Assembly (NCBI RefSeq): GCF_002871005.1
Contig: NZ_PHSN01000014.1
Coordinates: 62,001-126,000, forward strand
Direction: 5' to 3'
DNA: 64,000 nt
Origin: Acidimangrovimonas sediminis
GTDB taxonomy: Bacteria; Pseudomonadota; Alphaproteobacteria; Rhodobacterales; Rhodobacteraceae
Part shown: piece after piece, positions 22,757 through 31,516 of the stretch
Layout: every line of letters starts with the position of its first letter
How positions within the stretch are numbered: the first letter of the stretch is position 1
The notes under the pieces: generated by a model
Told to the model about the DNA's origin: nothing
Database searches by the model: none
What the model saw: the letters and a program-made list of their open reading frames with translations, nothing else
Made by a program: the position numbers and the translations under genes

Positions 22757-23707
22757 ATGGATAACAGGCTCAAGGCGCTGATCGCGGGAAGCACCGCGAT
22801 GGCCGCCGTCGCCCTTGCCGGCGGCGCGTCGGCCGATCAGATGAAGATCGGGATCACGCAGAACAACGTGGGTGTCGACAGCTACCAGACGACCTACGAG
22901 AAGGCGTTCATCGCGGCGGCCAAGGCCAATCCGAACGTCGACGTCGTGGTGCTGGACGCCGGGGGCGACGTGGCGCGTCAGATCGCGCAGATCCAGGACC
23001 TGATCCAGCAGAAGGTGCAGGCGATCATCATCTGGCCCACCAACGGCAAGGCGGTGGTGCCCGCGGTGAAGAAGGCGCATGACGCCGGGATCCCGGTGGT
23101 CATCACCAATTCCAACATCGCCAAGCAGGGCATGCCGTTCATCTCGGCCTTCTCGGGCCCGAACAACATCGAGCAGGGCAAGGAAGCCGCCGACATGATG
23201 TGCAAGGCCCTGAACGACAAGGGCCAGATCGTGCAGATCTCGGGCAAGCCCGGCTACACCACGGCGATCGAACGCGAGAAGGGCTTCGAGGACCAGCTCT
23301 CCGCCAAGTGCCCCGGGGTGAAGATCCTCGACACCCAGCCCGGCGACTGGAACCGCGAGAAGTCGCAACGCGTGATGGAGGATTTCCTCGTCAAGTATCC
23401 CAAGATTGACGGGGTCTATGCGGCCGACGACAACATGGGCGTGGGCGCGCTGAACGCCGCCAAGGCGGCAGGGCGCGCGAAGGACATAAAGTTCGTCGGC
23501 GCCACCAACTTCGCCGTCGGCTACGAGGCGATGAAGAAGGGCGAGTATTACGGTTCGGTCTACCAGTCGCCGGTGGACGACGCCGAGAACGCGCTGAAGA
23601 CCGCGATCGAGGTGATCGAGGGCAAGAAGGTGCCCAAGATGAACTACTTCAAGACGCCCGAGATCACCCAGGCGAACATGGACAAGTTCAAGAAGCCGGT
23701 CTTCTGA
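22757..23707 (+). CDS. Ribose-type ABC transporter substrate-binding protein
   Basis: A 316-residue periplasmic sugar-binding protein of the RbsB family. The signal peptide is MDNRLKALIAGSTAMAAVAL and on to GGASA. The mature fold shows IGITQNNVGVDSYQT, DVVVLDAGGDVARQIAQIQD, IIIWPTNGKAVVPAVKKAHD, GYTTAIEREKGFEDQL and GVYAADDNMGVGALNAAKAAG. The start at 22757 has CGGGAGG close upstream; the frame to 22628 lacks one. First gene of the unit SBP - SDR - permease - permease - ATPase. The ligand is likely a sugar or sugar alcohol. Confidence 0.93.
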   Translation: MDNRLKALIAGSTAMAAVALAGGASADQMKIGITQNNVGVDSYQTTYEKAFIAAAKANPNVDVVVLDAGGDVARQIAQIQDLIQQKVQAIIIWPTNGKAVVPAVKKAHDAGIPVVITNSNIAKQGMPFISAFSGPNNIEQGKEAADMMCKALNDKGQIVQISGKPGYTTAIEREKGFEDQLSAKCPGVKILDTQPGDWNREKSQRVMEDFLVKYPKIDGVYAADDNMGVGALNAAKAAGRAKDIKFVGATNFAVGYEAMKKGEYYGSVYQSPVDDAENALKTAIEVIEGKKVPKMNYFKTPEITQANMDKFKKPVF

Positions 23708-23777
23708 TCGCGACCCCACGGCGATGCGGGCCCCGTGCCGGGCCCGCCCCGCCCATTCCAAGCTTGACGAGGTGATC

Positions 23778-24575
23778 ATGGGACGCGTTTCGGGACGGGT
23801 CTGTCTTGTGACCGGCGCTGCGCGGGGCCTTGGCCGGGCGATCGGCGAGGCGTTGCTGGACGAAGGGGCGGACGTCTGTTTTGCCGACATCAACGGCGAA
23901 GGGGCGGCCGCCGTCGCAAGACAGAACGCGGCCCGGGCCGAGGCCAGCGGCGGGCGGGTGATGTCGGCGGCGGTCGACGTCACCCGGCGCGATCAGGTCC
24001 GGGCGATGATCGGCGCGGTCGCGGAGCGCTTCGGCCGGCTCGACGTGAAGTTCAACAACGCGGGCGTGAACCGCCCGATGAACTTTCTCGACGTGACCGA
24101 GGAAAACTGGCGCTTCATCATGGACGTGAACGGGCTGGGCACGCTGATCGGAATGCAGGAGGCCGCGCGGCCGATGATCGCGCAGGGCGGCGGCGGCAAG
24201 ATCGTCAATACCGCCTCGATCGCCGGGCGGCAGGGCTTCGACAACGTGGCGCCCTATTGCGCGTCGAAATTCGCCGTGGTCTCGCTGACGCAATCGGGCG
24301 CGCGCGACCTGGCGCGACACGATATCACGGTTACAGGCTTCGCCCCCGGCGTGGTCGCGACCGAGATGTGGGAAGAGGTCGACCGCGACCTGCTGGAGAT
24401 CGGCGCGGCCGAGCGGCCGGGACAGGCGATGGAGGATTTTTCCGCCGGGATCCTGCGCGGCCGCGTGGCACGGCCCGAGGACATCACGGGCACGACCACG
24501 TTCCTCGCCTCGGCGGCGAGCGATTACATGACCGGTCAGATCGTGATGATCGACGGCGGCATGACGCTGGTCTGA
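23778..24575 (+). CDS. Short-chain dehydrogenase/reductase in the ABC operon
   Basis: A 265-residue classical SDR: TGAARGLG, NNAGVNRP, NTASIAGRQG, YCASKFA, GFAPGVVATEMW and IDGGM. It is a paralog of the SDR at 19908 and shares the same C-terminal insertion (EIGAAERPGQAMEDFSAGIL). ATG at 23778, preceded by GACGAGG, is taken over the earlier frame start at 23724. Lying between binding protein and permease genes, it most probably oxidises the imported polyol or sugar. Confidence 0.9.
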   Translation: MGRVSGRVCLVTGAARGLGRAIGEALLDEGADVCFADINGEGAAAVARQNAARAEASGGRVMSAAVDVTRRDQVRAMIGAVAERFGRLDVKFNNAGVNRPMNFLDVTEENWRFIMDVNGLGTLIGMQEAARPMIAQGGGGKIVNTASIAGRQGFDNVAPYCASKFAVVSLTQSGARDLARHDITVTGFAPGVVATEMWEEVDRDLLEIGAAERPGQAMEDFSAGILRGRVARPEDITGTTTFLASAASDYMTGQIVMIDGGMTLV

Positions 24576-24651
24576 CACAGGTCGGGCGACCGGCGGCCCG
24601 GGCGGTGCGGGAGGCACCGCAAGGGGCGCAGCAAAGGGAGGCAAGAACGAA

Positions 24652-25707
24652 ATGGCGCAGACACGCCTGGAGAGCGCGCGCATGCCCGGGGCGGAAGACC
24701 CGGCGGGGCGGCGCGGCGAAAAGGGAGGCGGCATGGCTGGAAAACGACTGAAGGCGGTCACGGGTGTGCTGGCGCGGCAGGGCATCCTTGTCGCCTTCGC
24801 GCTGTTCCTGATCGGCTTCGCGCTGGGGTCGGACAGGTTCCTGAGCGCCGACAACATCTTCTCGGTGATCCGCGCATCGGCGATCATCGGGGTCATGGCG
24901 CTGGGGGTCACGGTGGTGGTGATCGGCGGCAATCTCGACCTCAGCGTGGGGTCGATGCTGTCGTTCTCCACCGTGCTGGTGGTCGACCTGCATGACAAGA
25001 TCGGGCCCGGCCCCGCGATCCTGGTCACGGTGCTGGCGACGCTGTGCCTCGGCGCGGTGAACGGGGTTCTCGTGGGCGTCGCGCGGCTGAACTCGCTGAT
25101 CGTGACACTGGGGATGCTGTCGGCGATCCAGGGTCTCACGCTGATCTACTCGGGCGGCAAGAACGTCGACATCGCGAACCCGGACGGCACCTGGTTCAGC
25201 CTCTTCGGGCGCGGCTACATCGCCGATATCCCGACGCCGATCGTGATCTTCGGCCTTGCCGCGATCGTGTTGCATGTCGCGATGGCCTACACCCCGTTCG
25301 GGCGGCGCATCTATGCCACCGGCGGCAACCCGACGGCGGCGGTGTTTTCCGGCATCCGCCGCAGCCGGGTGGTGTTTTCCACCTACCTGATCTCGGCCTT
25401 CACCGTGGCGATCGCGGCGGTAATCCTGGGCAGTCGGGTGATGGGGTCGCAAAACAACGTGGGCCAGGGCTACGAGCTTCAGGTGCTGGCCGGGGTGATC
25501 CTTGGTGGCACCTCGCTGCTGGGCGGGTCGGGCACGATCTGGAAGACGGTGATCGGCGTGCTGATCCTGGGCTTCATCCAGAACGGCCTGCTGCTTCTGG
25601 GCTTTCAATACTACGTGCAGTGGCTGGTGACCTGGGTCGTCATCATCCTCGCGGTCTGGCTGGACATCGCGGCCAAGCGCGGCCGGCTGCTGTCGCCCAT
25701 CGCGTGA
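24652..25707 (+). CDS. Ribose-type ABC transporter permease
   Basis: A 351-residue inner-membrane permease of the RbsC family with about eight to ten hydrophobic segments. Typical features are VVIGGNLDLSVGSMLSF, NSLIVTLGMLSAIQGLTLIYSGG, YATGGNPTAAVFSGI and VILGGTSLLGGSGTI. The ATG at 24652 has GGGAGG upstream; ATG at 24733, also with GGGAGG, would remove 27 non-hydrophobic residues and may be the true start. It pairs with the second permease at 25719. Confidence 0.92.
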   Translation: MAQTRLESARMPGAEDPAGRRGEKGGGMAGKRLKAVTGVLARQGILVAFALFLIGFALGSDRFLSADNIFSVIRASAIIGVMALGVTVVVIGGNLDLSVGSMLSFSTVLVVDLHDKIGPGPAILVTVLATLCLGAVNGVLVGVARLNSLIVTLGMLSAIQGLTLIYSGGKNVDIANPDGTWFSLFGRGYIADIPTPIVIFGLAAIVLHVAMAYTPFGRRIYATGGNPTAAVFSGIRRSRVVFSTYLISAFTVAIAAVILGSRVMGSQNNVGQGYELQVLAGVILGGTSLLGGSGTIWKTVIGVLILGFIQNGLLLLGFQYYVQWLVTWVVIILAVWLDIAAKRGRLLSPIA

Positions 25708-25718
25708 CGGAGGGGGAA

Positions 25719-26708
25719 ATGGCACAACGCTTCAAGACATCGCCGCTGGGCTGGCTGGCACGCAACCCGATCTGGGGGTTCATCGTGCTGATCTTCATCT
25801 TCTTCAGCTTCGCGAACCCGTATTTCTTCGCGATCCAGAACTTCCAGAACATCCTGGTGCAGACCTCGACCATCGGGTTGATCGCGCTGGGGATGACGCT
25901 GGTCATGATCAACGGCAACATCGACCTGAGCGTCGGCGCCGTGGTCGCGCTGGCGGCAAGCCTGTGCATCGACATCCAGGGCTGGGCCGTGTTCGCAAGC
26001 TGGGGCAACTGGGCGATCCTGCCCGGCGTCGCGGCGGCGCTGACGGCGGGGGTCGCCCTGGGCGCCCTGAACGGGCTGATCGTGTGGAAGACGGGGGTCG
26101 ATGCCTTCATCGTCACGCTGGGGGCGATGCTCGGGGTGCGCGGCCTCGTCTTCGTCTACACCAAGGAACAATCGTTCTTCGCGATGAACTTCTCCTTCTC
26201 CGATTTCGGGTCGTCGAACCTCGGCCCGCTGCCGACGCTGGCGGTGATCTTCCTGATCTGCGCCGTCGCGGTGCATTTCCTGCTGGCGCGCACGGTCCAC
26301 GGGCGCAACAGCTATGCGGTGGGCGGCAACCGGTCGGCCGCGGTCAACGCGGGCATCCGGGTCGGCCCGCACATGCTGGTCAACTTCATGATCGTGGGGT
26401 TCTTCGCCGCGCTGGCCGGCGTCACGCTGTCCAGCCAGATGGGCGCGGCGACCCCCAACCTCGGCACCAATTACGAGCTGTGGGTGATCACCTCGGTCGT
26501 CCTGGGCGGCACCAAGCTGAATGGCGGCTCGGGCGACATCGTTGGCACCATGGGGGGCGTTCTGGCGATCGGCATCCTGCGCAACGGCATGAACCTGATG
26601 CAGGTGCCCGCCTTCTATGTGCTGGTCATCCTCGGGATGATCCTGATCGCGGTGCTCCTGCTCGACAAGCAGCTCAACCGAAAGGGCAAGGAGGAAATCC
26701 GGTTATGA
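25719..26708 (+). CDS. Ribose-type ABC transporter permease, second subunit
   Basis: A 329-residue RbsC-family permease (LVMINGNIDLSVGAVVALAA, VDAFIVTLGAMLGVRGLVF, VGGNRSAAVNAGI, VLGGTKLNGGSGDI). Two different permeases imply a heterodimeric channel. The start at 25719 has AGGGGG directly before it; the long upstream frame belongs to another gene. Its stop overlaps the ATPase start (ATGA at 26705-26708). Confidence 0.93.
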   Translation: MAQRFKTSPLGWLARNPIWGFIVLIFIFFSFANPYFFAIQNFQNILVQTSTIGLIALGMTLVMINGNIDLSVGAVVALAASLCIDIQGWAVFASWGNWAILPGVAAALTAGVALGALNGLIVWKTGVDAFIVTLGAMLGVRGLVFVYTKEQSFFAMNFSFSDFGSSNLGPLPTLAVIFLICAVAVHFLLARTVHGRNSYAVGGNRSAAVNAGIRVGPHMLVNFMIVGFFAALAGVTLSSQMGAATPNLGTNYELWVITSVVLGGTKLNGGSGDIVGTMGGVLAIGILRNGMNLMQVPAFYVLVILGMILIAVLLLDKQLNRKGKEEIRL

Positions 26709-28231
26709 CCGCGCCCGACAAGACACCCGCCCCCGCGCTCCGGCTGGAGGGCATCGTCAAGACCTTCCCCGGCGTCCGCGCCCTCGACGACGTCAGCTTC
26801 GAGGTCCGGCACGGAGAGGTGCACGCCCTACTGGGCGAGAACGGCGCCGGCAAGTCGACGCTGATGAAGGTGCTCGCGGGCATGTACCAGCCCGACGAGG
26901 GCCGGATCTTCATCGAGGAACGGCCCGTCACCATGCGCTCGCCGCTGGAGGCCAAGGCGCGCGGCGTCGTGCTGATCCACCAGGAACTCAGCCTCGCCGA
27001 GGAAATGTCGGTGGCCGAGAACATCTATCTGGGCGAACTGCCGCGCCGGTCCTTCGGGCGGGTCGACTGGAAGACGCTCTATGCCAACGCGCAGGCCATC
27101 CTCGACCGGCTGAAATGCGGCTTCGGGCCGAAGGACCGGGTGGGAAGCCTGTCGATCGCCAACCGCCAGATGGTCGAGATCGCCCGCGCGCTGACCGTCG
27201 ACGCCAAGGCGGTGGTGTTCGACGAACCCACCGCATCGCTCACCGACGCCGAGAAGGTGGTGCTGTTCGACATCATCAACGACCTCAAGGCCCGCGGGGT
27301 GGGGATCGTCTACATCTCGCACCGGATGGACGAGATCTTCACGCTGGCCGACCGCATCTCGGTGCTGCGCGACGGGGCCCATCGCGGCACGCTGATCGCG
27401 GCCGAGACCGACGAAGACGAGGTGATCCAGTTGATGATCGGCCGCAAGCTGGACCTGTCGCGCCACGAACGCGAGGCGGCGAACCTTGGTGCCGTGGCGC
27501 TGCGCGTCGAGGGGCTGTCCTGCGGCTCGCTGTTTGAGGACGTCAGCTTCGAGGTATCCGAGGGCGAGGTGCTGGGCTTCTACGGCCTCGTCGGCGCCGG
27601 ACGCACCGAGATCGCCGAAACCCTGTTCGGGCTGCGCCAGCCAACCGCAGGCAGCATAAGGATCGGCGACGAGACGGTCTCCGTCACCTCGCCCGCCGAT
27701 GCGATCGCACGGGGCATCTCGCTGGTGCCCGAAAGCCGCAAGGAGCAGGGGCTGGTGCTTGGCATGAATTGCCGCGACAACATCACCCTGCCGCAGGTCG
27801 GCGACCTGACCTCGGGGCCCTTCGTGTCCGACGGGGCGGAGGTGGCGATCTTCGACCAGTACCGCGACCTTCTGAAGATCAAGACGCCAAGCTGGCGGCA
27901 GGCGGTGGGCAACCTCTCGGGCGGCAACCAGCAGAAGATCGTGATCGGCAAGTGGCTGGCGATGCGGCCACGCATCCTGATCGTGGACGAGCCGACCCGC
28001 GGCATCGACGTGGGGTCGAAATCCGAGATCCACGCGCTGATCCGCGACCTCGCGAAATCAGGGTATGCGGTAATCGTGATCTCGTCCGAAATGCCCGAGG
28101 TGCTGCATGTCTCGGACCGGATTGTCGCCATGTACCACGGCAGGATCACGCGCACCTTCGACGTCGACGAGGTGACCGAGGACAATCTCGTCGCCGCGAT
28201 CTCGGGGATCGGGCAAGACAAGGTGGCGTGA
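26705..28231 (+). CDS. Sugar ABC transporter ATP-binding protein (duplicated RbsA/MglA type)
   Basis: A 508-residue double ATPase. The first nucleotide-binding domain has GENGAGKST, the degenerate signature LSIANRQMVEIAR and VVFDEPTASL. The second has GLVGAGRTE, LSGGNQQKIVIGKWL and LIVDEPTRGIDVGSK. This asymmetry is normal for sugar importers of this class. The start overlaps the permease stop by four bases. It completes the transporter operon and is followed by hairpins at 28272-28338. Confidence 0.95.
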   Translation: MTAPDKTPAPALRLEGIVKTFPGVRALDDVSFEVRHGEVHALLGENGAGKSTLMKVLAGMYQPDEGRIFIEERPVTMRSPLEAKARGVVLIHQELSLAEEMSVAENIYLGELPRRSFGRVDWKTLYANAQAILDRLKCGFGPKDRVGSLSIANRQMVEIARALTVDAKAVVFDEPTASLTDAEKVVLFDIINDLKARGVGIVYISHRMDEIFTLADRISVLRDGAHRGTLIAAETDEDEVIQLMIGRKLDLSRHEREAANLGAVALRVEGLSCGSLFEDVSFEVSEGEVLGFYGLVGAGRTEIAETLFGLRQPTAGSIRIGDETVSVTSPADAIARGISLVPESRKEQGLVLGMNCRDNITLPQVGDLTSGPFVSDGAEVAIFDQYRDLLKIKTPSWRQAVGNLSGGNQQKIVIGKWLAMRPRILIVDEPTRGIDVGSKSEIHALIRDLAKSGYAVIVISSEMPEVLHVSDRIVAMYHGRITRTFDVDEVTEDNLVAAISGIGQDKVA

Positions 28232-28271
28232 TGCCGTGGTCCGCGCCGGGCATGTCGAATCCGGCGCGGGG

Positions 28272-28338
28272 CGTACGCAGCCATCGGCTGCGTACGATGG
28301 TCCGGTGATGCGGACCCGGTCTTCCGGTCCGGACCGGG
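28272..28338. terminator. Two hairpins between convergent operons
   Basis: CGTACGCAGCC-ATC-GGCTGCGTACG (28272-28296) is a perfect 11-bp stem with a three-base loop. A second stem, CCCGGTC with GACCGGG, spans 28315-28338. They lie between the rightward ATPase gene and the leftward RidA gene and probably insulate the two operons. Neither has a U-run. Confidence 0.5.
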
Positions 28339-28339
28339 C

Positions 28340-28684
28340 CTAACCCTCGCAGGCCGCGGTGATGATGATTTCGACCTTCAGCTCGGGGCGGGCAAGCCTG
28401 GACTCGCCGCAGGCGCGTGCGGGCGCCTCGCCCTCGGGCACCCAGGCGTCCCACACCGCGTTCATCGCGTCGAAATCGGACATGTCGGCCAGCCAGACGA
28501 TCGCCTGCAGGATCCGGTCGCGCGACGAGCCCGCCTTTTCCAGAAGCGCGTCGATGCGCCCGAGGCAATCCTTGGTCTGCGCCGCGACATCGTCGCCCGC
28601 GCCGACCTGGCCGCACAGATAGACGACACCGTTGTGCCGCACGATCCGGCTCATCCGCGCGTTGGTTTCGATACGTTCGATCAT
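28340..28684 (-). CDS. RidA/YjgF-family enamine-imine deaminase
   Basis: A 114-residue RidA-family protein ([41 protein letters not shown] holding the family arginine, [10 protein letters not shown]). RidA hydrolyses reactive enamines/imines released by amino-acid-metabolising flavin or PLP enzymes. Its ATG overlaps the stop of the FAD subunit gene (ATGA at 28681-28684), which fits removal of the imine made by that dehydrogenase. Confidence 0.9.
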   Translation of the reverse strand: MIERIETNARMSRIVRHNGVVYLCGQVGAGDDVAAQTKDCLGRIDALLEKAGSSRDRILQAIVWLADMSDFDAMNAVWDAWVPEGEAPARACGESRLARPELKVEIIITAACEG

Positions 28685-30084
28685 GATCTGCTTTCCTTGC
28701 TGTCGGCGCCCGGGTTCTGGTGTTCCGAAAGTTGCGCCACTTCACTCAACGTCACCGGCTTGATCGGGGGACGCAGCCGGTAATAGCCCGTCGCCTCGGG
28801 GTCCGCACCCGTCGCCTGCGAAAGGATCTGGGTCACGGTCAGGCCGCAGTAGCGGCCCTGGCAGGGCCCCATGCCCGCGCGATTGAAGGCCTTCATCTGG
28901 TTGGGCCCAAGACAGCCCTGGCGGATCGTCTTGCGCACATCCCCGCCGGTTACCTCTTCGCAGCGGCAGACGATCGTATCGTCGGCAGGGGCAAGCGCCT
29001 CTGCCGCGGGGGGAAACGCGAGGTCGAGGAAGGGGCGCACCGCACGTTCGGCGTCCAGCGCCCGGCGGCTGCCCGCGCTGCGCCGGTCGCGTTCGTCTTG
29101 CGTGATCCGACCCAGATCGCGGGCGATCTCCGCCGCGGATACCCTGCCCGCGTATTCGGCCGCCTTCGCCCCCGCGATGCCTGCCCCGTCGCCCGCGATG
29201 AACACCGCCTCGGCGCTGGAACGGCCCCAGGCGTCGAGAACCGGGGCGAAACAGGCCTGCCCGGCCTCCCAGCGGTGATCGAGGCGCAGCGCCCGGCTGA
29301 TCTGCACGTTCGGGACGACGCCGTGATGCAGCAGAACCGTGTCGCAGGCGATGAACTGCGCCCCGCCCGCGGAAAAGCGCAGACCGGTTGCCGCCCCCTC
29401 GCCCTCGATCGTGATGTCGCGCGCCCGGCGATACCGGCGCACCCCCGCGCGACGCAGCTCGCGCAGCAGGCCGGTGCCCTTCATGAGGGTTCGCCAGCCC
29501 CGCAGCGCCTGCGGCAGCGCCCCGAGCGCGCGCCCCAGCCCCCCGGGCGTTTCCACCAACGCCAGTGGCGGCGCCCCGGCACGGACCATCTGCACCGCCA
29601 CGAGGTAGAGAAGCGGGCCCGAGCCGACCAGCACGGCGCGCCGCGCCACAAGGCCCGATTGCTTGAGCAGGATCTGCCCCGCCCCCGCCGTCATCACGCC
29701 AGGCAACGTCCAGCCGGGCAGCGGCATCGGCCGCTCCAGCGCGCCGGTCGCCAGCAGCAGGCGCTTGGCGCTGATCTGCGCTGTCTCCTCGCCCCGGGTA
29801 TAGGTGACCTCCCCCTCGACCGTCAGGTTCCACACCTTGGCCTGTTCGATATGCGTGACGCCCGGCGCCCGGACCGCACCGGTCAGGCTGGCCCCATGCA
29901 GGTAGTCCGCGCCCAGGATCCGCCCGCGCAGGCGGCCGGCCCGGTCGACATCGCGGTAGATCTGCCCGCCGGGGCGCGGCTGCTCGTCCAGCAGCACCAC
30001 CGACAGACCAAGACCCGCCGCCTCGGCCGCGGCGGCAAGGCCCGCGGGCCCTGCCCCGATGATCGCAAGGTCGCAGCGCGTCAT
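28681..30084 (-). CDS. Amino-acid/opine dehydrogenase alpha subunit, FAD and 2Fe-2S (HcnB/OoxA-like)
   Basis: A 467-residue pyridine-nucleotide-disulfide-reductase-like flavoprotein. The N-terminal FAD loop is [15 protein letters not shown], a second dinucleotide site is [17 protein letters not shown], and [12 protein letters not shown] binds the flavin ribityl. A C-terminal BFD-like cluster domain has cysteines in VCRCEE and GPCQGRYCG. Such subunits pair with a DadA-like subunit and a small 2Fe-2S subunit in heterotrimeric dye-linked dehydrogenases for opines, D-hydroxyproline, proline or glycine. Both partners are directly upstream and overlap (ATGA at 30081-30084). The frame start at 30207 is not used. 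Confidence 0.88.
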   Translation of the reverse strand: MTRCDLAIIGAGPAGLAAAAEAAGLGLSVVLLDEQPRPGGQIYRDVDRAGRLRGRILGADYLHGASLTGAVRAPGVTHIEQAKVWNLTVEGEVTYTRGEETAQISAKRLLLATGALERPMPLPGWTLPGVMTAGAGQILLKQSGLVARRAVLVGSGPLLYLVAVQMVRAGAPPLALVETPGGLGRALGALPQALRGWRTLMKGTGLLRELRRAGVRRYRRARDITIEGEGAATGLRFSAGGAQFIACDTVLLHHGVVPNVQISRALRLDHRWEAGQACFAPVLDAWGRSSAEAVFIAGDGAGIAGAKAAEYAGRVSAAEIARDLGRITQDERDRRSAGSRRALDAERAVRPFLDLAFPPAAEALAPADDTIVCRCEEVTGGDVRKTIRQGCLGPNQMKAFNRAGMGPCQGRYCGLTVTQILSQATGADPEATGYYRLRPPIKPVTLSEVAQLSEHQNPGADSKESRS

Positions 30085-30389
30085 GGCCTCTGCCCCCGTC
30101 CCCTTGCGGGAAGGATCACCATTCCCTCGCGGATCTCCGTCATGCAGGCCTGGCAGGTCACGCCGTCGATATCGACCAGGCAATCGAAACAGGCGCCCAT
30201 CATGCAAAACGGCCCGCGCGGCGCCCCGGACACCGGGGTGGCGCGAAACCGGCGTTCGCCAAGGGACAACAGCGCCGCCGCAAGGTTCGCACCCTCCGGC
30301 AGGTCATAGTCCCTGCCGTCGAAACTGATCGTGACATGCCGCACGCCCTCCGGCCGGGCGACAGGCTCAAACGGTAAATCGGTCTTCAC
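30081..30389 (-). CDS. Small 2Fe-2S subunit of the heterotrimeric dehydrogenase (HcnA-like)
   Basis: A 102-residue ferredoxin-like subunit. The cluster cysteines lie in FCMMGACFDCLVDIDG and VTCQACMT, the spacing of the HcnA/SoxA gamma subunit family. The start is taken as GTG at 30389, inside the end of the previous gene and seven bases after GGAG. The frame continues to 30473 but those residues are a proline-rich shadow. It hands electrons between the two flavoprotein subunits. Confidence 0.85.
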   Translation of the reverse strand: MKTDLPFEPVARPEGVRHVTISFDGRDYDLPEGANLAAALLSLGERRFRATPVSGAPRGPFCMMGACFDCLVDIDGVTCQACMTEIREGMVILPARGRGQRP

Positions 30390-31458
30390 TGAACTTCTCC
30401 AGGTCGGGGGCGGCGGGCGCCGCTTCCAGCCAGTCGGGCAGGAAGCGGGCGTGGGCGGCGGAAAGGGTGACACCGGAATGGCAGGTCACCATCGCCACAC
30501 CGGGCAACGTTTGCGATTTCTGGTAGATGGGCAGGCCGTCTGGCGACATGATCCGCAGCGCGGCCCAGGTTCGGACAAGCTGCACCTGCGCAAGCGCGGG
30601 AACCACGGCGACGGCGCGCTGCGCAAGCGCCGCGGTGGTCATCACCGTCACCCGATCGTCAAGACCCACCTCTTCCTTGCTGTCGCCGATCTGTATCCCG
30701 CCCTCGTCCACCTGACGGACGATCCCCGACGGGCGGTTGAGCAGTCTGGGAAGTTTCTCGGTGATCAGCACCTGGCCCCGCTGCGGACGGATCGGCGCCC
30801 TGAAGCCCAGCTTCGGACCCAGATCCATCGCACCCAGACCCGCCGCCAGCACCACCCGGTCACAGGTCAGAACCCGCCCCGAGGCCAGCGTCACGCGCAG
30901 CCCCGCGCCCACGTCGGTCACGCTTTCGCCCGTCAGCACCGTCGCCCCGCGCTGGCGCACCGCCTGGGCCAGCGTCCGCAGCAGGCGCAGCGGATTCACG
31001 TGCCCGTCCTGATGATGAAGGATGGCGCCGGCCACCCTTGGGCCGACCTCGGGCTCTTCGCGCTGCAGGGCGTTGGCGCCCAGAACCTCGAAGGGATAAT
31101 CGCCGCCAAGCTGCTCCTTCAGCGCGTCGTACCTGGCGACCTTCGCCGCCAGGCTTTCCTCGCTGAGGTGAAAGTCGAGGCCGCCGTTCTGCTGAAGCTG
31201 CAGGTCGTTGCCGGTCTCGCGGCGCAATTCGTCGGCGTAATCGCCCCAGGCCCCGGCCGAGGCCTGTGACCACCGCGCATAATGCGGCGCGCCGATGCCC
31301 TTCGACTGAACCCAGACCAGGCCGAAATTGCCGCGGCTGGCCCGGATCGCCCCGTCGCCGCCATCGACCACGGTCACCCTCTTGCCGCGGTTCAGCAGGC
31401 CGTAGGCAACCGACAGGCCGACGACACCGCCCCCTATGATAACGTAGTCCGCGTCCAT
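30367..31458 (-). CDS. FAD-dependent amino-acid/opine dehydrogenase catalytic subunit (DadA/HcnC-like)
   Basis: A 363-residue DAO/DadA-family flavoprotein. It begins with the FAD loop YVIIGGGVVGLSVAYGLLNRG and ends with MSPDGLPIYQK and CHSGVTLSAAHARFL, both conserved in the family. It is the substrate-oxidising subunit, acting on a C-N bond. ATG at 31458 is preferred over GTG at 31467. It is the first enzyme gene after the TRAP transporter genes, so the imported compound is probably its substrate. Confidence 0.9.
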   Translation of the reverse strand: MDADYVIIGGGVVGLSVAYGLLNRGKRVTVVDGGDGAIRASRGNFGLVWVQSKGIGAPHYARWSQASAGAWGDYADELRRETGNDLQLQQNGGLDFHLSEESLAAKVARYDALKEQLGGDYPFEVLGANALQREEPEVGPRVAGAILHHQDGHVNPLRLLRTLAQAVRQRGATVLTGESVTDVGAGLRVTLASGRVLTCDRVVLAAGLGAMDLGPKLGFRAPIRPQRGQVLITEKLPRLLNRPSGIVRQVDEGGIQIGDSKEEVGLDDRVTVMTTAALAQRAVAVVPALAQVQLVRTWAALRIMSPDGLPIYQKSQTLPGVAMVTCHSGVTLSAAHARFLPDWLEAAPAAPDLEKFSEDRFTV

Positions 31459-31479
31459 CTTCCGCACTTTCCGATCGGA

Positions 31480-31506
31480 CCGGGCGCCGCGCCCTGCGAC
31501 GCCCGG
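31480..31506 (-). terminator. Small hairpin between binding-protein and dehydrogenase genes
   Basis: CCGGGC and GCCCGG pair across 31480-31506, in the 58-base gap after the DctP gene. It may stabilise the upstream message or reduce read-through into the enzyme genes. Confidence 0.3.
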
Positions 31507-31516
31507 CAGATCTGTC

